From Thermoplasmatota archaeon (GTDB taxonomy: Archaea; Thermoplasmatota; JAKEGO01), in the NCBI GenBank assembly GCA_028279595.1, contig JANQNK010000006.1, positions 62,001 through 126,000 of the forward strand: DNA of 64,000 nucleotides. The letters run 5' to 3'. Shown piece by piece: positions 58,236 through 64,000 of the stretch. Made by a program: the position numbers and the translations under genes. Position 1 is the stretch's first letter, and every line of letters starts with the position of its first letter. Under the pieces are notes generated by a model. It was not told where the DNA came from. It saw only the letters and a list, made by a program, of their open reading frames with translations, and did no database searches.

Positions 58236-60842
58236 ATGTCGTCCCCCTCCGCCCGATTTATGGTGGCACTATCCCTTCTACTGTTGGCCTTCCCTCTCAT
58301 ATCGATGTCAGCATCGGCGTCGTCGGAATGGACTGCGATGTTCTACCTTGACGGCGACAACAACCTCGAGTTCTATTCGAAGGTCGAGATGGCGGAGATA
58401 AACGACTCCGTCGCCGATACCGTGACGCTCGTCCTGAAGGACGATGCGGACGACGGAGACACGGTCCTCTATCACGTCGAGGACGGGACCACGACCGAGC
58501 TCTCACCATCATGGCTCGACAGCGAGATGAACATGGCGGACGGCGACACATTGTACGAGTTCGTCAACTGGACCCTCGAGGAGTATCCATCAAACAGGAC
58601 GTTCCTCACGATGTGGGACCACGGGGGCGCATTCACCGGATGCTGTGTGGACGACACCGATGGCGGGACGCTCACCATAGCCGAGACCCGGACCGCTCTC
58701 GATGATGCCCTCGATGAGGGTGAGCGGATCGACGTGATCGGTTACGCTCAATGTCTGATGGCCAACACCGAGGTCGCATACGAGATGAGGGATGTCGGCT
58801 CGTACATGGTCGCGTCCGAGAAGGTCGGATGGGCTTACGGTTCACAGGCCATTTCCTGGGACATGGACCTGATCATCGAGTACATGGACACGACCGACGA
58901 TCCCGCAGACGTCGCGTCGTACGTGGTCGAGGAGGCCCTCGACCTCTACAGTTTCATGGTCTATCAGTCTCACACATGGTCAGCGATCAATCTCACCAAC
59001 ATGACCGCGCTGATGTCAGATCTGAATGACTTCATTGACGCCATGGACGAGGCGTATGACTTCCATCACTGGGAGATCATAGAGGCAAGGGAGGCCACGG
59101 AGTCCTACGAGGGACCCTACGGGAACCAGTATGACCGGATAGTGGATCTGCACCATTACGTAGGTCATATCTTCAACATCACATCCATTCCGACCGCATT
59201 GAGGGACGCAGCCCTCGCACTCATGGAGGAGCTCAATTCCACGATAATCGCGGAAGGCCATCACACTTCGACGACCGACGCCGACGAGGCCTGCGGGAAC
59301 GCCCACGGACTCAGCATAAACTTCCCCGACACGGAGAACAAACTGTGGTCTTCGTACACAAGTATTACACGTGGTCCAGGGGAGTTCGTTACCGATTCCG
59401 AATGGGACGAGTGGCTGTTCACCTACTGGGACATCCTGTTCGTGGACGATGACGCATCGGGTCCCGGCGACGGGTCCATCGGGGACCCGTACCCGACGAT
59501 CCAGGACGCGATCGACGCAGCCGATGCTGGCACGATCGTCAGTGTGATGGACGGCACCTATCAGGAGGACATCGTACTGGACGTCGATATATCCCTGATA
59601 GGGAACGGTAGCACGACCACCGAGCTGACCTCCGATGGAGGTACGGTCATTACCGTTACCGCCGATGGCGCCACGGTCGGTGGGTTCATGATAACAGACG
59701 CTCCGTCCGGTCATGCTGGGATCGACGTGGAGGCCGATGACGTCACCATCTCACAGGTCAATGTCACGGAGAACGACGTCGGTATCCAGATCGACAGCTC
59801 CGATGGATGTTCCGTCACGTATTCAGACGTGATCGGGAACGACGTCGGGATCGAGATATCCGGATCATGCCCCAGTACTGACATCCAGAACGTGACCATG
59901 CTCTCGAACGATCTGAACATGCACAACGACGGAACCTCCTCGATCGATGCCGAGTACAACCACTGGGGAACGGTCCATGAATCGTCACTCGTTGCGACCA
60001 TAACGGACTGGTCCGACGATGACACCCTAGGTGTGGTCGACTACTCTCCGTGGTACGGTTTCAGGAACACGACCCAGTACACTCCGGACATGACCGCTCC
60101 GACGACGACGGACGACCACGTCGACGGATGGTACAACTCGAACGTCACTATAAATCTGACAGCGACCGACGACCTGTCGGGCGTCCGTGAGACCTACTAC
60201 AGGATCGACGGCGGTGATTGGGAGACGGGGACCGTCGTATTGGTACATGCTCTGCCTGACGGTTCGTCGGACGGGAATGTAACGGTCGAGTATCGAAGCG
60301 TCGACCACAGCGGCAACAATGGGACGATCATCAACATTACCGTGAAGATCGACGCGACCGCACCCGAGCTCAGGATATGGTACGACACCTTTTCCGACAG
60401 GGTCCGCTTCGACGTCTACGACGAGATCGACGGAGCTCCGGAGAAGAAACGGAAGAGGTCCGGGTCCAGGTACACCTTCATACTCACCGACCATGCTGGG
60501 AATCTCGTCAAGGTCAAGTTGATCTATTCAAGGAGCACATCCAGCGGTTGGTCCCTCCACAAGATCGCATTGACCAAGGCCAAGTTCGACGGTGGATCGT
60601 GGAACGTCTTCAGGTCCGGGGAGAGGTTCGCTATGAGGGCCCTCAGTCAGGCCCGCTCATTGCAGATGTACGAGCAGGATGTGTACGGCTCCAGATGGTC
60701 TGTGGCCGCTGAATACGACAAATCCGAGAGCTCGACCGATGTCACCGTCGTCGACGGCGGAACCACCACCTCCACCGAGTCCGGGATGTGTACCTGCGAC
60801 ATGTTCGTCAGTGGAAGCGGGACCTCGTACCTCGTCAACTAG
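58236..60842 (+). CDS. Secreted clostripain-like (C11) peptidase fused to beta-helix and Ig-like modules
   Basis: 868 residues from the ATG at 58236. Signal peptide: 1-29. The peptidase C11 domain (30 to about 400) opens WTAMFYLDGDNNLE. The catalytic His129 is in WDHGGAF and the nucleophile Cys173 is in IDVIGYAQCLMANTEVAYEM, followed by MVASEKVGWAYG. The common FDACLM motif reads YAQCLM here, so the aspartate two residues before Cys is lost. A beta-helix (about 401-605) opens LFVDDDASGPGDGS with GTYQEDI, as in other surface proteins nearby. An OmpL47-like module (about 615-708) and a basic C-terminal domain follow. No membrane anchor is seen, so it is probably released or held non-covalently. 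Confidence 0.85.
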   Translation: MSSPSARFMVALSLLLLAFPLISMSASASSEWTAMFYLDGDNNLEFYSKVEMAEINDSVADTVTLVLKDDADDGDTVLYHVEDGTTTELSPSWLDSEMNMADGDTLYEFVNWTLEEYPSNRTFLTMWDHGGAFTGCCVDDTDGGTLTIAETRTALDDALDEGERIDVIGYAQCLMANTEVAYEMRDVGSYMVASEKVGWAYGSQAISWDMDLIIEYMDTTDDPADVASYVVEEALDLYSFMVYQSHTWSAINLTNMTALMSDLNDFIDAMDEAYDFHHWEIIEAREATESYEGPYGNQYDRIVDLHHYVGHIFNITSIPTALRDAALALMEELNSTIIAEGHHTSTTDADEACGNAHGLSINFPDTENKLWSSYTSITRGPGEFVTDSEWDEWLFTYWDILFVDDDASGPGDGSIGDPYPTIQDAIDAADAGTIVSVMDGTYQEDIVLDVDISLIGNGSTTTELTSDGGTVITVTADGATVGGFMITDAPSGHAGIDVEADDVTISQVNVTENDVGIQIDSSDGCSVTYSDVIGNDVGIEISGSCPSTDIQNVTMLSNDLNMHNDGTSSIDAEYNHWGTVHESSLVATITDWSDDDTLGVVDYSPWYGFRNTTQYTPDMTAPTTTDDHVDGWYNSNVTINLTATDDLSGVRETYYRIDGGDWETGTVVLVHALPDGSSDGNVTVEYRSVDHSGNNGTIINITVKIDATAPELRIWYDTFSDRVRFDVYDEIDGAPEKKRKRSGSRYTFILTDHAGNLVKVKLIYSRSTSSGWSLHKIALTKAKFDGGSWNVFRSGERFAMRALSQARSLQMYEQDVYGSRWSVAAEYDKSESSTDVTVVDGGTTTSTESGMCTCDMFVSGSGTSYLVN

Positions 60843-60985
60843 GTCCTCAACAATTTACGGGTAATTAAATAACGAATCACCTCGATCTATCAGTGACCGA
60901 ACGGTAATTATGTCCGGTGAGATCCTAGACTTTATTATTTCGACCTCATAATTCACCCGGCCGACCTTCATTTCCGATAGAAATG

Positions 60986-60995
60986 GTTTTATACC
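60986..60995 (+). promoter_or_regulatory. TATA box for sepF
   Basis: GTTTTATACC predicts transcription start near 61015, followed by GGGATTGGG just before the ATG at 61037. Confidence 0.5.
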
Positions 60996-61036
60996 CAGAT
61001 GTCTATGTCCCTTCAGCGTGCCAGTGAGGGATTGGG

Positions 61037-61402
61037 ATGAACCTGCTAAAGCGAGTATCTAGAGATGATATCGAAGAAGAGTACATCGGCGACAAGTTCG
61101 TCGATCTGACAGATGAACAGGGCATGACCGAGGAGGTCTCGTCGTCCGTCAGGACGATGATCCGGGTGGCGGAGATACACCGGTACGAGGACCTACACAA
61201 GTTCGAGGGGATCACCTATTCGGGTGACGTCCTCGTTCTGAACTATTCGTCCATGTCGAAGGACGAGCTCGGGATGAAGCGCCTTCTGAGGAGGTCGCAC
61301 GAGATCGTGAAGGACGTGAACGGCGACGTCGTCATGCTTCCGAACAGCATGCTCCTGATGACACCGAGCGGAATTCGGATATCGAGACAGAAACTACAGT
61401 GA
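61037..61402 (+). CDS. sepF: Cell division protein SepF (archaeal type)
   Basis: A 121-residue protein. The C-terminal SepF fold is clear: IRVAEIHRYEDLHKFEGITYSGDVLVLNYSSMSKDELGMKRLLRRSHEIVKDVNGDVVMLPNSMLLMTPSGIRISRQKL. The N-terminal segment MNLLKRVSRDDIEEEY is a short amphipathic helix that can anchor to the membrane. Archaeal SepF tethers FtsZ to the membrane; FtsZ itself is not encoded here. It stands alone, with its own promoter and a downstream terminator. Confidence 0.88.
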   Translation: MNLLKRVSRDDIEEEYIGDKFVDLTDEQGMTEEVSSSVRTMIRVAEIHRYEDLHKFEGITYSGDVLVLNYSSMSKDELGMKRLLRRSHEIVKDVNGDVVMLPNSMLLMTPSGIRISRQKLQ

Positions 61403-61476
61403 GCCGCGGAGCCTCATGATTAATCGCAGAGGGGAGCCGAAGGTCTGACTGGTTTCGTTCATTTCGCGAGCGATAG

Positions 61477-61560
61477 CGCCGGTTGCCCCCATCCGGCGAC
61501 AACCTCCCCCTTCGGTTCCCCCATTCTTTCTTTTATTCTTAACCCGTCAGCGTAGACTAG
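61477..61560 (+). terminator. Stem-loop and pyrimidine tract after sepF
   Basis: CGCCGG at 61477-61482 pairs with CCGGCG at 61493-61498 around a 10-nt loop. A T-rich run (ATTCTTTCTTTTATTCTT) follows at about 61524-61541. Confidence 0.45.
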
Positions 61561-61574
61561 TAACGAGGGTAAAT

Positions 61575-61584
61575 CCTTAATATC
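61575..61584 (+). promoter_or_regulatory. TATA box for the 61606 operon
   Basis: CCTTAATATC ends 22 bp before the ATG at 61606, which suggests a leaderless mRNA for the operon. Confidence 0.5.
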
Positions 61585-61605
61585 GGAAGGGGGATTACCG
61601 GGCAC

Positions 61606-62043
61606 ATGGCAGTACTCAGAGGTAGAGGAACCGGGGTAGCCAAGGGCATGTCGATGGACAGACGGCTTGGCATCATCGCGGTCCTCGTCCTCGTATTCTC
61701 GCTCTCTGCACTCGTCTACGGGATCCTCAACATGAGGGAGGCCGGGGACACCGTCACCATCAACGGCGTCGATTACGAATGGCGCGGGCTCGAGGAGAAC
61801 TTCACTGTCGTAAAACTCAACGGTCATCGGGGAGTCATGTTGTCCGATCTCATCAACGACACTGGACTCGAGGACCCTGAGTCCCATCAATATGCCATCG
61901 TGGGAGCTGATGGTTACAGGAAAACCGTCGACTGGAACGACATGCTCAACGGCGTCCTGAAGATAGACGGGAAGGAGGTCTACTTCACCACCAGGGTGAA
62001 GCAGTACTTCGTCCGCGACATCGTCGAGATAGAGGTGGTATAA
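61606..62043 (+). CDS. Membrane-anchored protein with one extracytoplasmic SUOX-like repeat domain
   Basis: A 145-residue protein. A basic N terminus is followed by one transmembrane helix (residues 22-41) and a single outside domain: VTINGVDYEWRGLEENF, GVMLSDLINDTGLEDPESHQYAIVGADGYRKTVDWNDMLNGVL, VRDIVEIEVV. The same domain occurs twice in the next gene. The pattern 'G(I/V)xLSDL(I/V)N…Y…DGYxKxVxWxDML' faintly recalls the Moco-binding SUOX fold (GVPLRDLL… DGYS), but the cofactor cysteine is missing. Its stop overlaps the next start (TAATG). The start could also be ATG at 61648. Confidence 0.75.
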   Translation: MAVLRGRGTGVAKGMSMDRRLGIIAVLVLVFSLSALVYGILNMREAGDTVTINGVDYEWRGLEENFTVVKLNGHRGVMLSDLINDTGLEDPESHQYAIVGADGYRKTVDWNDMLNGVLKIDGKEVYFTTRVKQYFVRDIVEIEVV

Positions 62044-62798
62044 TGAGGGAATGGAAGTTTGGTTGGATGACGATCCTTCTGACGCTGGTCCTCGCTGTAT
62101 CCATCATGTTCACCGGATGCACTGGGTCCGATGACGACGATGATGACGACGAGGAGCATGATGATGACGTGATCATCAGCATCGATGGCTACGAATACAA
62201 TCTCAGCGATATGTTCGACACATTCACCAAAGTGACGATCACCGGAAGCGACCAGACCGAATACACCGGGATCTCGCTCAGCGATGTTGTGAACTCCTCA
62301 AACGTGGCCGGTCCCGAGCAGTATCAGTTCATGATCAGCGCGAACGACGGTTACGCCAAGAACGTGACCTGGGCTGACATGCTCAGGGGGGTCATGGTGG
62401 AGGATGGGACGATGACCGCGTTCCCCGACCTCCCGGGTAAATACCGGATCAGGGATGTTGTCTCGATGAATCCCGCCGACGTTGAGACTCTGGTGGTGAA
62501 CGGCCGCCTCTACGTCGCGAAGCAGCCGTTCGACATCTTCGCGTTCGAACTGGTGGAAGAGACGGTCGACAACGACACTTACGAGGGAGTACGGCCGAGC
62601 GACCTTCTCAACCATTCAGGGCTACTCAATGGATCGGCCAACGATTTTACGATATACGGTTCCGACGGTTACAACAAGACCGTCAACTGGACAATGATGA
62701 TGGACGGCGTCCTTGTGGAGGCCGACATGCAGATAGTGTTCCCGGAGCTCGCCACGAGCTTCTGGGTAAGCGATATAGTCACGATCGAGGTGATTTGA
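62043..62798 (+). CDS. Lipoprotein with two tandem SUOX-like repeat domains
   Basis: A 251-residue lipoprotein. The lipobox is FTGC, with Cys26 as the lipid site, followed by an acidic linker of D and E. Domain 1 (about 45-145) and domain 2 (about 150-251) are copies of the domain in the preceding gene: YEYNLSDMFDTFTKVTI… GISLSDVVNSS… NDGYAKNVTWADMLRGV, and GVRPSDLLNHSG… SDGYNKTVNWTMMMDGV. Both end in a YRIRDVV/FWVSDIVTIEV strand. It probably sits on the outer face of the membrane with its partner. The next gene starts 1 bp after the stop. Confidence 0.78.
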   Translation: MREWKFGWMTILLTLVLAVSIMFTGCTGSDDDDDDDEEHDDDVIISIDGYEYNLSDMFDTFTKVTITGSDQTEYTGISLSDVVNSSNVAGPEQYQFMISANDGYAKNVTWADMLRGVMVEDGTMTAFPDLPGKYRIRDVVSMNPADVETLVVNGRLYVAKQPFDIFAFELVEETVDNDTYEGVRPSDLLNHSGLLNGSANDFTIYGSDGYNKTVNWTMMMDGVLVEADMQIVFPELATSFWVSDIVTIEVI

Positions 62799-62799
62799 T

Positions 62800-63456
62800 A
62801 TGAACAGGTACAGGATGTTGATGGGTATCGTCGTCTTCGGTACCATATGGGGGCTCCTAGAATGCCTGATAGGTGGCGTTCCGAAGGGGACAGGCGCCAT
62901 GGCGCACTTCCCGACCGGAGCGTTCCTTGCAGGGTTCGTGGGCGTTGGATTGATGGCCGGTACGCGGAGGATATACGGCGTACCCGGCATGCAGGTGGGC
63001 ATGGCCCTTGTCGCGAGCGTATTACGGTACTTCGCGCCGATCGGGACCGTCGTCATCTGCTCCGCACTGGCGATAGCGGCCGAGGGCATCGTGTTCGAGA
63101 TCATCCTCCTGGCGCCCTCGCTGAACCTTGCAAAGATGAGGAAGCCCGTGCCATTGATGTCGCTCGGCGTGATCATCGGATATTCCGTGTATGTCACGGG
63201 ATACCTGTTCACGCAGATCACGACCCCGATCGCCTCGGGCGAGGCCTTCGTCATGGCCGACTTCATCAGCGTTCTACCCCTCGGTCTGGGCCGCGGTTTC
63301 TTCGCCGCGGTGGCAGCGGGGGTCGCACTGCCTATCGCGGTGCGCGTGAAGAACCTGCACTTCGACGTGGACCGGATCGCAAGGGAGCATTACTATCCGA
63401 CATCGACGATCGTCACGGCGTTCTGCTGGGCGGCGTTCGTCCTGATATTCCTGTAG
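62800..63456 (+). CDS. ECF transporter S-component-like membrane protein
   Basis: A 218-residue integral membrane protein with about six helices. It resembles small substrate-binding S components: an N-terminal MLMGIVVFGTIWGLLECLIGGVP, a PTGAFLAGFVGVGLMAG block, and QVGMALVASVLRYFAPIGTVVICSALAIAAEG. The ligand is unknown, and no ECF ATPase or T component is visible here. It lies in an operon with the SUOX-like lipoprotein and a ferredoxin, so a metal oxyanion or cofactor precursor is conceivable; that is speculation. Confidence 0.65.
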   Translation: MNRYRMLMGIVVFGTIWGLLECLIGGVPKGTGAMAHFPTGAFLAGFVGVGLMAGTRRIYGVPGMQVGMALVASVLRYFAPIGTVVICSALAIAAEGIVFEIILLAPSLNLAKMRKPVPLMSLGVIIGYSVYVTGYLFTQITTPIASGEAFVMADFISVLPLGLGRGFFAAVAAGVALPIAVRVKNLHFDVDRIAREHYYPTSTIVTAFCWAAFVLIFL

Positions 63457-63470
63457 ACGGGTGAGGTAGG

Positions 63471-63911
63471 ATGTCAAAGGTCAAGATAGTCCGGTTCCAT
63501 CCCGAGAAGTGCGACGGATGCAGGGACTGCGAGAGCGCCTGTTCACAGGTCCAGTTCAAGACGACCGTCGGAGGGAACCAGTCGGCGATCCGGATCTCGG
63601 GTTCTCCGGGTGAATACAGGATGCACGTCTGCGACCAGCGCGGCCTCTGCCTGGACATGTGCCCGGTAGGCGCGCTCGAAAGGCGCCCGAACGGCGCCGT
63701 GACACTGGACGCATCCACGTGCATCGGGTGTCAGGCATGCGTTGGATTCTGCCCGATCGGGGCTGTACGCAAGTGGGAGGGCCGCATGGAGCCCTTCAAG
63801 TGCATCTCCTGCGGCGCCTGCGTGAGGGCCTGCCCGAACGAGGCATTGTACATGGAAGAGATAGATATCGATGCGGTACGCGAGCTAGTGTACCACAACC
63901 TGGGGGCCTGA
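63471..63911 (+). CDS. HycB/DmsB-like polyferredoxin
   Basis: A 146-residue protein with four cysteine clusters: CDGCRDCESAC (residues 14-24), CDQRGLCLDMCP, CIGCQACVGFCP and CISCGACVRACP. The order and spacing fit the electron-transfer subunits of the HycB/DmsB type, which normally carry four [4Fe-4S] clusters and serve Mo/W oxidoreductases or hydrogenases. The catalytic partner may be the next gene, of which only 29 codons are present. Confidence 0.88.
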   Translation: MSKVKIVRFHPEKCDGCRDCESACSQVQFKTTVGGNQSAIRISGSPGEYRMHVCDQRGLCLDMCPVGALERRPNGAVTLDASTCIGCQACVGFCPIGAVRKWEGRMEPFKCISCGACVRACPNEALYMEEIDIDAVRELVYHNLGA

Positions 63912-63913
63912 AG

Positions 63914-64000
63914 ATGGTCGATGGACAGATCCCGATCGAGGAGTACGAGACAGGCAACACTGTGCACGAGATCGACGTCGCTACCCTTCGGGGAGAACAC
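63914..64000 (+). CDS. Start of an unidentified gene, cut by the window end
   Basis: The ATG at 63914, 2 bp after the ferredoxin stop, opens a frame that runs to the window end without a stop (29 codons, beginning MVDGQIPIEEYETGNTVHEI). Its position right behind a polyferredoxin gene suggests the catalytic subunit of an iron-sulfur/Mo or W oxidoreductase. The 29 residues do not identify a family. Confidence 0.5.
   Translation, partial: MVDGQIPIEEYETGNTVHEIDVATLRGEH

Overview
The window is archaeal, most likely a Thermoplasmatota-type euryarchaeon. The support is archaeal or eukaryote-like informational genes (S17e, L24e, S28e, L7Ae, L18e, RpoN, aIF2-beta, aIF5B-type infB, AK6/Fap7 kinase), an archaeal pantoate kinase, an archaeal SepF, an A/V-type ATPase subunit D, and TATA-box promoters that often sit about 25-35 bp from the start codon, so several transcripts look leaderless. 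Composition is fairly GC-rich, except for one AT-richer pocket near 14.9-16.0 kb. No tRNA, rRNA, CRISPR array or insertion sequence was seen.

Layout. 0-15.8 kb: metabolic and orphan genes (a PUA/PAPS-reductase/ferredoxin fusion, acetoacetyl-CoA synthetase, a beta-helix surface protein, an AhpD-like peroxidase, a DUF255 thioredoxin-domain protein, a DUF3795 protein, DHFR with a long basic extension, an MscS channel, an FKBP-type isomerase), plus a candidate structured RNA at 13.88-14.04 kb. 16-22.3 kb: a METTL5-like methyltransferase, endonuclease III with S17e, TrpRS, two small zinc-binding proteins, a COG2426 membrane protein overlapping a sugar epimerase, and an ADP-ribosylglycohydrolase. 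22.3-23 kb: two tiny ORFs behind a strong promoter, with operator-like inverted repeats upstream and a long-stem terminator downstream. 23-24.9 kb: a DUF2070 membrane protein.

25-46.4 kb is a surface-protein island. It holds a 1,529-residue beta-helix protein ending in an IPEYP-membrane-arginine tail that resembles an archaeosortase signal. Next to it is a single ORF of about 5,516 residues, made of N-terminal beta-helices, about 37 tandem Ig-like modules of three kinds, a C-terminal stalk and a membrane anchor. Four secreted proteins in the window share the same N-terminal beta-helix signature. One of them (58.2 kb) fuses it to a clostripain-like C11 protease whose active-site motif is altered.

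46.5-57.4 kb is translation and housekeeping: AK6, ATPase D, the L7Ae-S28e-L24e-ndk-infB operon, a ferritin-like protein, an aminotransferase, a TPR protein with aIF2-beta-TRAM, L18e-L13-S9-rpoN, and pantoate kinase. 61-64 kb: SepF, then an operon with three copies of one extracytoplasmic domain in two genes, an ECF-like membrane protein, a multi-cluster ferredoxin and the start of a further gene cut by the window end.
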